Source: Paraburkholderia tropica (GTDB lineage Bacteria > Pseudomonadota > Gammaproteobacteria > Burkholderiales > Burkholderiaceae). From it: a stretch of 64,000 bases of DNA. A model generated the notes under the pieces. It was not told the DNA's origin and ran no database searches. It was given only the letters and a program-made list of their open reading frames with translations. The stretch spans positions 21,021 to 85,020 of the forward strand of contig NZ_FNZM01000018.1 of assembly GCF_900109265.1 (NCBI RefSeq), read 5' to 3'. A program made the translations under genes and the position numbers. Below, piece by piece: positions 17,395-26,572 of the stretch. Positions within the stretch are counted from its first letter, which is position 1. Each line of letters begins with the position of its first letter.

Positions 17395-18456
17395 TTATGC
17401 CCGTTCGAGTTCGTTGCTGAAATACGCCTGCCGATAGGCGCCGGAGAGAATCGCGTCGACCCACGCTTCGTTGTCCACGTACCACTTCACCGTGCGCGCG
17501 AGACCGGTGTCGAAGGTCTCCTTCGGCTGCCAGCCGAGTTCGCGTTCGAGCTTCGTTGCGTCGACCGCATAGCGGCGGTCGTGGCCTTTACGGTCGGTCA
17601 CGTAGGCAATCTGCTCGCGATAGCTGCCGCTCGCGCGCGGACGCAGCGTGTCGAGCAACGCGCAGATGCGATTCACCACGTCGACGTTCGTGTGCTCGTT
17701 GCGCCCGCCCACGTTGTAGGTCTCGCCCGGCGTGCCGCGTTCGAGCACCGTGCGAATCGCATCGCAATGGTCGCCCACGTAGAGCCAGTCGCGCACGTTG
17801 AGGCCGTCGCCGTACACCGGCAGCGCCTCGCCGTGCAACGCGCGCTGGATCATCAGCGGAATCAGCTTCTCGGGAAACTGGTGCGGACCGTAATTGTTCG
17901 AGCAATTCGTGGTGAGCGTGGGCAGACCGAAGGTGTGATGCCATGCGCGCACCAGATGATCCGAGCCCGCTTTCGAAGCCGCATAAGGACTGTTCGGCGC
18001 GTGCGGCGTGGTCTCGGTGAAGGCGGGATCGTGCGGTGCGAGCGTGCCGTAGACCTCGTCGGTCGAGACGTGCAGGAAACGGAATGCGTCGCGCTGTGCG
18101 ACGGGCAGCGCGATCCAGTACGCGCGCACCGCTTCGAGCAGCGTGGCCGTGCCGACCACATTGGTCGCCACGAAGTCGTCGGGGCGATCGATCGAGCGAT
18201 CCACATGACTTTCGGCCGCGAAATGCAGCACCGCGCGCGGACAATGCTGGTGCAGCACGGCGTCGAGCGTGGCGCGGTCGCCGATATCGGCCTGCACGAA
18301 ATGGTGGCGCGGATCGCCATCGAGCGGACGCAGCGTGGCGTAATTGCCCGCGTAAGTGAGCTTGTCGAGATTGACGACGGGCTCGTCGTTGCGCGCCAGC
18401 CAGTCGATGACGAAATTGGCTCCGATGAAGCCGGCGCCGCCGGTCACAAGGATCAT
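17395..18456 (-). CDS. rmlB: dTDP-glucose 4,6-dehydratase
   Basis: This 353-residue extended SDR enzyme has GGAGFIGANFV at its N-terminus (NAD+ binding), HFAAESHVDRSI, HVSTDEVYGTL and the catalytic YAASK. It is the first gene of the rmlB-rmlA-rmlC-wza-wzb-wzc-araC-secreted protein operon. The frame extends 18 codons upstream, but MILVTGGAGFIG is the family start. Confidence 0.96.
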   Translation of the reverse strand: MILVTGGAGFIGANFVIDWLARNDEPVVNLDKLTYAGNYATLRPLDGDPRHHFVQADIGDRATLDAVLHQHCPRAVLHFAAESHVDRSIDRPDDFVATNVVGTATLLEAVRAYWIALPVAQRDAFRFLHVSTDEVYGTLAPHDPAFTETTPHAPNSPYAASKAGSDHLVRAWHHTFGLPTLTTNCSNNYGPHQFPEKLIPLMIQRALHGEALPVYGDGLNVRDWLYVGDHCDAIRTVLERGTPGETYNVGGRNEHTNVDVVNRICALLDTLRPRASGSYREQIAYVTDRKGHDRRYAVDATKLERELGWQPKETFDTGLARTVKWYVDNEAWVDAILSGAYRQAYFSNELERA

Positions 18457-18842
18457 GTTGAGCACTCGTTGAGTTAGGAAAGAGGCCGCGAAGATGGCCC
18501 GAAGCGCCACGCTCGCGCAAGCCGGTCGGCCATGACGCAGTGCATGAAAAAGCGAAGCCAGCGGATCGCTATGTTAGGTGCACTGATCGCGCCGATTCGG
18601 TCATATCGTTGGCGCGTTCCGACAACGTCCGGCGTTGTACGCCATTGAAAGAATGCACACGTTTGGCGCCGTCCATCGCGGATCGAACGTGCAATTTCCG
18701 CATGCACGCGTGCCGCATCGACTTTGTCCGAATCGATGAATACGGTGGCCGAATCCGCCATACCCGATGGCATACGCTATCGGCATGGCGGCGCTTGTTC
18801 GCCGCAGCATCACAACATGGACCAACGACGGGATTCGATCAC
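18457..18842. promoter_or_regulatory. Divergent rmlB / glycosyltransferase promoter region
   Basis: This 386-bp region separates the rmlB operon (minus strand) from the glycosyltransferase-hydrolase-polymerase unit (plus strand). It should contain both promoters. I see no strong palindrome, terminator or structured RNA in it. Confidence 0.5.
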
Positions 18843-20099
18843 ATGGCAGTCAGACAGCTCTTCATCCTCGGCACGCGCGGCATTCCCGCGCGCCACGGCG
18901 GCTTCGAGACGTTCGCCGAACGCCTCGCGCTCTACCTCACGCAACGCGGCTGGGAAGTAACGGTCTACTGCCAGAGCGACACGCCCGGCAGCGAAATCAG
19001 CGAAGACAGCTGGCAAGGTGTGCGCCGCATAATCGTGCCGGTCACGCGCGCGGGCGCGCTGGGCACGATGGAATTCGACTGGAAATCGATTCGCGACGTC
19101 ACCACGCGCGACCCCGCGCTCGTGCTCACGCTCGGCTACAACACGGCGCTGTTCTGCACGTATCTGCGCTGGCACGGCATCACGAACATCATCAACATGG
19201 ATGGCCTCGAATGGCGTCGCGAGAAGTGGAAATTTCACGAGCGCGTCTGGCTGTGGCTCAACGAGCGCGTGGGATGCTGGACCGGCAATCATCTGATCGC
19301 CGATCATCCGGCGATTGCGGCGCATCTGGCCACGCGCGTAAAGCGCAAAAAGATCACGACGATTCCGTATGGCGCCGACGCCGTGGATGTCGTGAGCACG
19401 ATGCCGATTCGCGCGCTCGGTCTCGACGAAGTGCGTTACGGTCTCGTAATCGCGCGGCCCGAGCCGGAGAATTCGGTGCTCGAAATCGTGACGGCGTTTT
19501 CGCGGCGGCCGCGCGGCGCGCGGCTGGTCGTGCTCGGCACGTATCATCGCGATCATCCTTATCATCGCGCGGTGCTCGATGCGGCCAGCGAGGAAGTGTT
19601 TTTCCCGGGCGCGATTTACGATCAGCAGGTCGTGCGCTCGCTGCGTTATCACGCGAATTTTTATGTGCACGGACATCGCGTTGGCGGAACGAACCCGTCG
19701 CTCGTCGAAGCGATGGGCGCGGGCAGCGCGGTGATCGCGCACGACAATGTGTTCAACCGCTGGGTCGCGGGACCGGAGGCGCGCTTCTTCGCGACCGAGG
19801 CCGATTGCGATATGCACATCTCCGCGCTGATCGGCGATCCGGCGACGGCGACAGCCATGGGTATTGCGAGCGCGCAGCGGTTTAGAAGCACATTCCGCTG
19901 GGATAACGTGCTCGCGCAGTATGAGGCGTTGCTGGATCGGCATGGGCGCACCGAGACCGGATACGCGCCCGCTGCGCACGCACCGCGCGCCGCCACGCGC
20001 CCCGCTGCCGCACTCGATCTCGGCGTGCGCACCGAGCGTAAGCAAGCCGACATCGCGACGGCGATGAGCGGCGAACGCGCGGGCAGCCAGATCGACTGA
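18843..20099 (+). CDS. Glycosyltransferase, DUF1972 / rhamnosyltransferase type
   Basis: This 418-residue cytoplasmic enzyme has the DUF1972 N-terminal half (LFILGTRGIPARHGGFETFAERLA at residues about 6-29). A GT4-like C-terminal half carries KKITTIPYGAD, ARLVVLG and GTNPSLVEAMGAGSAVIAHDN. Proteins with this signature often add rhamnose or a related sugar, which suits the rml genes nearby. The C-terminal about 55 residues are low-complexity. The start MAVRQLF is taken from the family; the frame is open further upstream. It is the first of three + strand genes. Confidence 0.88.
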   Translation: MAVRQLFILGTRGIPARHGGFETFAERLALYLTQRGWEVTVYCQSDTPGSEISEDSWQGVRRIIVPVTRAGALGTMEFDWKSIRDVTTRDPALVLTLGYNTALFCTYLRWHGITNIINMDGLEWRREKWKFHERVWLWLNERVGCWTGNHLIADHPAIAAHLATRVKRKKITTIPYGADAVDVVSTMPIRALGLDEVRYGLVIARPEPENSVLEIVTAFSRRPRGARLVVLGTYHRDHPYHRAVLDAASEEVFFPGAIYDQQVVRSLRYHANFYVHGHRVGGTNPSLVEAMGAGSAVIAHDNVFNRWVAGPEARFFATEADCDMHISALIGDPATATAMGIASAQRFRSTFRWDNVLAQYEALLDRHGRTETGYAPAAHAPRAATRPAAALDLGVRTERKQADIATAMSGERAGSQID

Positions 20100-20207
20100 A
20101 GGTCGCCACACGTGGCTGCGCCCGCCCGGGCGCGCCCTGCTTGCCCACCCGTGCGTGCAGGGCTTCACTCCTCGCACGCGAGAACGCCAGACTGAGCGAC
20201 GTTCCCC

Positions 20208-22466
20208 ATGTCATCTTCAAGCCCTGCCTCCCCACGTTCGCGCGCGCAACGCGCGAGCGTGTTCGCCGCCGTCCTCGCGTTGACGGGCGCACTGGTCTTT
20301 GCCTGTACGCCTGTCGCCGCAGCAGCGTCGTTTTATCGCTTCGACATTCCGAAGATCGCACCGCACTCGATTGCCGATTTCAGCGCGCTCAATGCGCCGC
20401 TCGAGGCCGCCGATCGCCTCACGAGCTGCGGTAACACGCTCTGCACGAAACATCCCGTGCGTTTGTTCGGCGTGAACCTGTTGTTCGGCGCCGCACTGCC
20501 CAACGCCGCCGAGGGCGCGCAACTCGCGCAGCGCTTACGCGCACTTGGCGTGAATTTCGTGAGACTGCACGGGCTCGATTCAATTGCTTCGTCGAACGCC
20601 GGCGGGCCCACGGGATTGCTCACTGCCGGCCCGTTCCCGACGCTGAACGACGAAGCGCTCACCCGTCTGCGCGCATTTCTCGAACAGCTGCGCTCGAACG
20701 GCATCTATACCGATCTCAATCTGCACGTCGCGTACACGTTTCGGCCGGACATCGACCATACCCAGGCGTTGCCCGACGGCCGCGCGTGGCCGACGCAGTC
20801 AAAGCCGCTGCAGATGATCGACGAAACCGCGATCCGTCTTCAAGCGCTCTACGCGCAACGACTACTCGAAGCGCTACGCGGCGCGGGCGAGCCGTCTCTC
20901 GCCGTGGTCGAAATCAACAACGAGAGTTCGCTCGTCTATCACTGGATGGACGGCACGCTCGCGCGTCTCGTGACCAGCCCGCTGCGCGACACCCTGCGGG
21001 CGCAATGGCTCGCTTACTGCGCCGCGCACCGGATCGCGCCGGATGACGACGAGGACGACCGCGGCGTCGTGCCGCTCGACACACGCGATGCAACGCGCGC
21101 GGCGGCCTACCTCGATTTTCTCGTCGATAAAGACCGGCAATATCTCGACACCATCGCGCGCGCGATCAGGCAGGCGAACGACCACGTGCTCGTAATCGGC
21201 ACGCAGATGAATTTCGGCACCCTTGCGAACTTCCGTTCGCTCGCCAACATGGACGTGATCGACGCGCACTTTTATGTCGATCAGTATGCTTTTCCGGGCG
21301 GCATGTGGCGGTGGAACAACTGGCAGATCACGGACCGTTCGAATATCGGCACCGGTTTGATTCCTTTGATTGGCGCAGCTTTTTACCGGTCGCTGGACAA
21401 GCCGTTTCTGATCACCGAATTCAATCAGCCCTGGCCGAACCGGCAGGCGTCGGAAATTTTACCGGAGACCGTTGCGTTCGCGAGTCTGCAGGACTGGAGC
21501 GGTCTGACTTTTCACGACTATGCGCAAACGCGCGAGGGCTACGACACCAAGGCGCCACTGGAATTCAGCCTGGCCGGCGACGCGACGAAGCTCGTCCAGT
21601 TCGGACAGGCGGCGTGGGCGTTCAGGACCCGCGCTATCGCCCCGCTCAATGCGGTCGCGCCCTATCGTTTCGACAACAGCGTGATGCTCGATGCGGTGAA
21701 GAAACGAACCATGGACGGTATCGCCGCATTGCTCGAACAGCGCGGCGTGGCGAAGGCGTCCGCGCCCTTCACCGCGCGCGTAGGGTTTTCCGCGACTGAC
21801 GCGCCGCTGCCCGCCGCGCAAGCGGACAGTACCAATCCCACCGTGAACACGACGACACAACCCGACGCGCAATTCGACATGAACGCGCGCACGACCGTGA
21901 TCGACGCACCCGCCATAGAAGGCGTCACGGGCTATCTTGAACCCGGCCGCGCGTACCGCCTCGGCAACGGCGGACGCTTTCAGCTCAAGCTCGATCGCAG
22001 CACGCGCGGCTTTGTTTCGCTCATGCTTTCCGCGCGCGACGGCCGCACGATCGAACACTCGCGTTCGATGCTGCTCACCTTACCGGGCTATGCGGTGGGA
22101 TCAACCGCTTCCGCACATGGCCCCGCGCCGCTCGACCTGACACCGGCTTCACCGCCCTTGCGCGAGGCGCTCAAGAACCCGCTCGATATCACGTCGCCGC
22201 GATGGCGCATGGCCGATCCGGCCACGCAGGCAACCGTCAATCTACGCGCGATCGAAGCGCCGGTCTGGATGGAGCGTATTGCTTGCACCTTCTCGTTTTC
22301 GTCCGACGCGAAGTCGCTGCGCGTATTCGCGCTCGATGCAAGCGGCCAGCGCCGAAGCGAGATCGCGGCACGTTTCATCAGAAAGACCGCGACGGGCTTC
22401 GAGATCGATTTGCAAGTCTCCGGACAAACGCCCGCGCCGTGGTTCGAAATCTCGGCGTCGGATTGA
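20208..22466 (+). CDS. Secreted glycoside hydrolase-like protein (clan GH-A) in the exopolysaccharide locus
   Basis: This 752-residue protein has an N-terminal signal region (about residues 12-38). A TIM-barrel domain (about 60-460) carries the two acidic residues expected of clan GH-A enzymes: E239 in VVEINNESS (acid/base, after an Asn) and E404 in FLITEFNQPW (nucleophile). VNFVRLHGLD near residue 115 is also typical. The remaining about 290 residues look like beta-rich carbohydrate-associated domains. It probably acts on the exopolysaccharide or a related glycan in the periplasm or outside. It lies between a glycosyltransferase (108 bp upstream) and the polymerase (46 bp downstream). The exact family and substrate are not clear. 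Confidence 0.75.
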   Translation: MSSSSPASPRSRAQRASVFAAVLALTGALVFACTPVAAAASFYRFDIPKIAPHSIADFSALNAPLEAADRLTSCGNTLCTKHPVRLFGVNLLFGAALPNAAEGAQLAQRLRALGVNFVRLHGLDSIASSNAGGPTGLLTAGPFPTLNDEALTRLRAFLEQLRSNGIYTDLNLHVAYTFRPDIDHTQALPDGRAWPTQSKPLQMIDETAIRLQALYAQRLLEALRGAGEPSLAVVEINNESSLVYHWMDGTLARLVTSPLRDTLRAQWLAYCAAHRIAPDDDEDDRGVVPLDTRDATRAAAYLDFLVDKDRQYLDTIARAIRQANDHVLVIGTQMNFGTLANFRSLANMDVIDAHFYVDQYAFPGGMWRWNNWQITDRSNIGTGLIPLIGAAFYRSLDKPFLITEFNQPWPNRQASEILPETVAFASLQDWSGLTFHDYAQTREGYDTKAPLEFSLAGDATKLVQFGQAAWAFRTRAIAPLNAVAPYRFDNSVMLDAVKKRTMDGIAALLEQRGVAKASAPFTARVGFSATDAPLPAAQADSTNPTVNTTTQPDAQFDMNARTTVIDAPAIEGVTGYLEPGRAYRLGNGGRFQLKLDRSTRGFVSLMLSARDGRTIEHSRSMLLTLPGYAVGSTASAHGPAPLDLTPASPPLREALKNPLDITSPRWRMADPATQATVNLRAIEAPVWMERIACTFSFSSDAKSLRVFALDASGQRRSEIAARFIRKTATGFEIDLQVSGQTPAPWFEISASD

Positions 22467-22512
22467 ATCGCATTGCGCGCCTCACTCATTCACCTACGCA
22501 TTCCATTTGCCC

Positions 22513-23886
22513 ATGAACTATCTTCTCGCTCTCTGGTGCCTGTCGCTCGCGATGTTGCGCCAGAGAAAAATGGCGCTGCTATTTCCCATTCTGTGCTTCT
22601 TCACGCCAAAAGGATTCGGGCTGATCGACGTCGCCGCATTACCCTATTTGTCGTTGAATCGTGCGATTGTCCTGTTCATGATGCTGTCGTTCGTGCTTTA
22701 CGTGATGGCGGCGGGATTCAGGATCAAGCAGACACATTTTCCGCTGGCTTCCGCGTTCACCATTCTCGGTCTCTCGTTTCTGGCTTCGCTGGTTTCGAAT
22801 CCAGATACCTGGGCGTCCGACGCGGTCACGACATTCATGTTGTTTTCCGAATTGTTCTTCCCGTGCTTTCTGATCTGGAATTTCTGCCAATCGTCGCGCG
22901 ATGCGGAACGCGCGCTGCGATACATCTATATCGCCGGTATCGTCGCGTCGATTTACGGCACGGTGGCGTTCGCGACGCACTTCAACCCGTTTCTCGACTA
23001 CATGAAAATGACGACGCCCACGGGCCGGGTGCTCGCTGCGGACTATAGCGGCTCGGTGCGCGGCGCGCGTGCGGTGGGCATGATGTCGAACGCCATCACA
23101 TATGGCGCATTTCAGGCCATGACTTTCCTGATCGGCATTTTCCTGCTGCGCGCGAATCGCTCCGCCTCGCGACTGCTCTGGTACGTGTTGGGTCAGCTCG
23201 TTCTGTTTGTCGGCATCTTCGCCACGGGTTCGCGAACGCCACTCGTATTCGCGCTGTTTTCGACGCTCGCCTTCGTCTGCCTCGCGCGCACGCGGCACAA
23301 GATTGTCGTGGTGCAGGTGGGCGTCGCCGTTTGTGCGATCGCCAGCGTAATTGGTCTGCAATACATCGAGAAAGTGATGGACTTCGCCCTTTCGGTATTC
23401 AGCGCGAATAGCGCCGCCAGCCAGTCTGGCAGTTCGCTCGATATGCGTCTCGGCCAGGCGCTCATCGCCTGGAATTTCTTTACCGACGCGCCGTGGTTCG
23501 GCGGCGGCGTATCGAAGACACGCTCGATTCTCAGCTCGGGCGCCTACCCCGACTTCTATGGCGCAGAGAGTGCGATCTTCCAGTGGGCCATCGATATGGG
23601 CGCTTTCGGGCTGTTCGCTTTCGTGGCCCTGTTCACCAGGATCTTCGCGCAAGCCCGCAAGCTGCCGAACCAGTCGGGACGCGCAGTCGTGGTGGGTATG
23701 ACGGCGGGCTATATCGTCTTCGTGATCTCGACCGGCGTCCTGGAAACGATGCAGTTCTTTCTCGCGATTGTCGTGCTGATGTTCATCGCAGAGGGACGCC
23801 GCGTGTCCGCTCCCGGCCGTTATCACGCACAGGAGCGCATCGCGCATGACGCGATATCCGCAGAACGCGCTCAACCGCTGGGTTAA
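22513..23886 (+). CDS. Polysaccharide polymerase (Wzy / O-antigen ligase family)
   Basis: This 457-residue integral membrane protein has about 10-12 hydrophobic segments and a large loop (about residues 340-400) between late segments. The loop contains DMRLGQALIAWNFFTDAPWFGGGVS, typical of O-antigen ligase/polymerase proteins. It should polymerise lipid-linked repeat units at the periplasmic face of the inner membrane. The start MNYLLALWCLSLA fits a membrane protein; the frame upstream overlaps the hydrolase gene. It faces the convergent wzx gene, with a hairpin between them. Confidence 0.85.
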   Translation: MNYLLALWCLSLAMLRQRKMALLFPILCFFTPKGFGLIDVAALPYLSLNRAIVLFMMLSFVLYVMAAGFRIKQTHFPLASAFTILGLSFLASLVSNPDTWASDAVTTFMLFSELFFPCFLIWNFCQSSRDAERALRYIYIAGIVASIYGTVAFATHFNPFLDYMKMTTPTGRVLAADYSGSVRGARAVGMMSNAITYGAFQAMTFLIGIFLLRANRSASRLLWYVLGQLVLFVGIFATGSRTPLVFALFSTLAFVCLARTRHKIVVVQVGVAVCAIASVIGLQYIEKVMDFALSVFSANSAASQSGSSLDMRLGQALIAWNFFTDAPWFGGGVSKTRSILSSGAYPDFYGAESAIFQWAIDMGAFGLFAFVALFTRIFAQARKLPNQSGRAVVVGMTAGYIVFVISTGVLETMQFFLAIVVLMFIAEGRRVSAPGRYHAQERIAHDAISAERAQPLG

Positions 23887-23908
23887 CGCCTGCAGCAGAA
23901 ATGAAAAC

Positions 23909-23943
23909 GACCGGCGTACCTCTTGCTATGAGGCGCGCCGGTC
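23909..23943 (-). terminator. Hairpin between convergent wzy and wzx genes
   Basis: The arms GACCGGCG / CGCCGGTC enclose a second inner stem (CCTC / GAGG). On the minus strand it is followed by GTTTTCATTTC, so it could terminate the wcaJ-to-wzx operon. It may also act as a barrier for the opposite transcript. Confidence 0.6.
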
Positions 23944-23977
23944 GGGAATGCAACGTTGTGCGCAATTGCGCACGGAA

Positions 23978-25456
23978 TCAGCGTCCTTCGAGCGCCCCGC
24001 TGTCCAGTTTGCGCTGAAGCGCGCGCGCGAAAATCAGCAAACCCAGCGCAACTGCGCATAGCGCCGCAAACACGCAGCTTGCCGCGAGGAATGCGCCGAG
24101 CTTGCCGCTATCGCGCCAAAGCCACGCAAAGTGACGCGTCGCGCCTGCGATCAGCACCGCAACGAGGACCGTCACGCCAAGCACATCGAGGCGCAGCTTC
24201 CACCGCACAATCTTGCGCCCCACCACCGAACACCCAAAGCAATACGTCGCCCCCGCCGCCAACGCCGCGCAGCCCGCGCCCACGCCGCCAAAGCGCGGCG
24301 TAAGCACCCAGCTCAGCAGCGCATTCAACGCCAGCACCAGCGCCGCCGCGATGCACATCGTCGCCTTGCGTTCCTTGAATTCCAGTGGCTTGTGAAAGAA
24401 CGGCCCCAGCGAGAAACTGAACGACGATGCCACCAGCAGCGGCAACAGCGTCGCCGCCGCGCCAAACCGGTCACCGAGGAAAAGCCGCGTCGCCGTTTCG
24501 GCCACGGCATACACGAGCGCCACGAGCACCGCGCCCGCGCACAGCAGCCACGTAATCAGATCGCCAAGCTGGCGCGCCGCCGCCTGCTCGTTGCGCGAAT
24601 TCCACGCCGCCATCAATTGCGGCCAGGTCGCCGCGAGAATCGGCGCCATCACGAGATTCACCGATCCCACCACGAGCGTCGACGCCGCGCCATACAGGCC
24701 CGCCATTTCCGCACCGGACAGCGCGCGCACGAGGAGGCGATCGCAATACATCGCGAGATTCATGAAGATGAACCAGAGCGTCATCGCGCCGCCGTAAATG
24801 CGCAACTTATGAAATACCGTACGCGCGCGGCGGGAAAACAGCTTGTCGCGCACCGAACGCGCGAATAGCCCCGCACGCCACGCGCCAAACATCGCGCCCA
24901 GCGCCTGGGCTGACGTTACCGCGAGTAACAAGCCGCTCACGTCGCCCTGCCACAGCTCGCACACGAGCAGCGACAACGCGATCTTCAACCCGCCCGCACT
25001 CGCCTGTTGAATTGCATACGGCCACGCACGCTGCTCCGATTGCAGAGCCGTGCCCACCAGCGTAAACAGCGTCTGCGCCGCGATCGCGAGCACGCAGACC
25101 GGCCAGAGCGCGCCGTCGTGCGGATCGACCAGGACCGCAATGCGCGCCAGCAAATAGAGGACGGCAAGCACGCCGAGTATCGCGCTAGCGCCGATCAGCA
25201 CCGCCGCTTTCGCATAACTCGCCGCGCGCGCGCCCGACCCGGCCAGATAGCGGCCCGTGGCCTGCTGCAACCATTGTCCTGCAACCGAACTGGCCAGCAC
25301 GATCACGGTGATCGCAACGGTATAGCCGCCGTAAATCGAGGGCGCAAGGCGGTGAGTCAGCAAAGAGATGAGGACGATGTTGAGTCCCGCGTTGCTGCCG
25401 ATGCCGAGCGCGTAAGGCACATAAGTCGACCAGATCTTGCGCAAGCGTGTATTCAT
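23978..25456 (-). CDS. Polysaccharide flippase (Wzx, MOP/MATE superfamily)
   Basis: This 492-residue protein has about 12-14 membrane segments. Its N-terminus, RKIWSTYVPYALGIGSNAGLNIVLISLLTHRLAPSIYGGY, has the pattern of oligosaccharide flippases. It should move undecaprenyl-linked repeat units across the inner membrane. The start overlaps the stop of the preceding glycosyltransferase gene by 4 bp. It is the last gene of the minus-strand operon that begins with wcaJ. Confidence 0.88.
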   Translation of the reverse strand: MNTRLRKIWSTYVPYALGIGSNAGLNIVLISLLTHRLAPSIYGGYTVAITVIVLASSVAGQWLQQATGRYLAGSGARAASYAKAAVLIGASAILGVLAVLYLLARIAVLVDPHDGALWPVCVLAIAAQTLFTLVGTALQSEQRAWPYAIQQASAGGLKIALSLLVCELWQGDVSGLLLAVTSAQALGAMFGAWRAGLFARSVRDKLFSRRARTVFHKLRIYGGAMTLWFIFMNLAMYCDRLLVRALSGAEMAGLYGAASTLVVGSVNLVMAPILAATWPQLMAAWNSRNEQAAARQLGDLITWLLCAGAVLVALVYAVAETATRLFLGDRFGAAATLLPLLVASSFSFSLGPFFHKPLEFKERKATMCIAAALVLALNALLSWVLTPRFGGVGAGCAALAAGATYCFGCSVVGRKIVRWKLRLDVLGVTVLVAVLIAGATRHFAWLWRDSGKLGAFLAASCVFAALCAVALGLLIFARALQRKLDSGALEGR

Positions 25457-26562
25457 GACGCGTCCACCGGTCGGTGCTGCGCGAGCGCGTCGAGCAGCTT
25501 GTGCACCGACGCTTCCAGCGTAAATTGCTTCGCGAGCCCGATCGAACGCGCCGCGAACGCCGCGCGCCGCGCGTCGTCGCCGAGCAGCGCGACCAGCGCA
25601 TCGCCCAGCGGTTGCGCCGCTTTCGGCGCCACGACGAAGCCGTTCTCGCCATCCACCACGAAGTCGCGCGTGCCGCCGTTGTCCGCCGTGACCACCGCGC
25701 AGCCGCACGCCATCGCTTCGAGTGCGGGCAGCCCCCAACCTTCGCTCCAGCTCGGGCACAGATAGATCGACGAGGCGTTGTAAATCGACTCGCGCAACAC
25801 GTGGCGCGGCGCATCCTGCACATAGTCGATCCAGTCAGGCAGCAACGCCGGACGCGCCGACGTGCCGAACACCCTCGCGCGTAAATCGGGGAAAACGGCC
25901 TTCGCCTGCACCAGCGCCGCCACGCCCTCCGCCGCGCCCTTCCATGTGTGGGGCGAATACAGCATGCTCACGGTGCGCGTGCGCTCGTCGAGCGGCGCGG
26001 TCACGAAGAACTCATCGTGATCGACGGGATTCGGCACCTGCCACGCGGCTTCGCCCGCCAACTCATGCACCAGATCGCCGAGCCAGCTCGATATGACGAT
26101 CTTGCGCAGCGATGAACGCAGCGTCTGGTTCACGCGCCGTTCCGGACCGGACCATGTTTCGTAATGCTGAATAAAATAGAATTTCTCACCCTTGCTCACG
26201 GGAAGCCGTTCGACGTACTCTGCGGTCCGCCACAGCGACGCCACCACTACGTCAGCGTCAGGCATGTAGCGCGAGTAAAGCGCGGGCACCACGCTGATCT
26301 TCACATCGGCGTGCATCTTCATCCACGGCACCGTTGCCGGTTCGCGCCCTTGGCCCACGCCTGCGAGCTTCGCGCAATCGGCGGCCAGCGAGCGCAGCTT
26401 CGTGCGCGTCGTGGGCCGGAAACGCCAGAGAAACAGCGTACGCGGATGCAGTACTTCGACTTCGTGTCCCGCTTCGGCGAGCGCATTCGCGTATTGGTAG
26501 ACGATCTTTCCGCCGCCCGTGGGCCGGGGCGTGAGACGCGGCAAAACAAAGGTGATTTTCAT
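25453..26562 (-). CDS. Glycosyltransferase family 4
   Basis: This 369-residue GT-B enzyme starts MKITFVLPRLTPRPTGGGKIVYQYANALAEAGHEV and contains the GT4 acceptor/donor motif CPSWSEGWGLPALEAMACGCAVV with its E-x7-E pair. It is cytoplasmic and adds a sugar to the lipid-linked repeat unit; the sugar is unknown. It overlaps wzx by 4 bp and follows the next glycosyltransferase gene by 10 bp. Confidence 0.9.
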   Translation of the reverse strand: MKITFVLPRLTPRPTGGGKIVYQYANALAEAGHEVEVLHPRTLFLWRFRPTTRTKLRSLAADCAKLAGVGQGREPATVPWMKMHADVKISVVPALYSRYMPDADVVVASLWRTAEYVERLPVSKGEKFYFIQHYETWSGPERRVNQTLRSSLRKIVISSWLGDLVHELAGEAAWQVPNPVDHDEFFVTAPLDERTRTVSMLYSPHTWKGAAEGVAALVQAKAVFPDLRARVFGTSARPALLPDWIDYVQDAPRHVLRESIYNASSIYLCPSWSEGWGLPALEAMACGCAVVTADNGGTRDFVVDGENGFVVAPKAAQPLGDALVALLGDDARRAAFAARSIGLAKQFTLEASVHKLLDALAQHRPVDAS

Positions 26563-26572
26563 GCGGTTGGGA

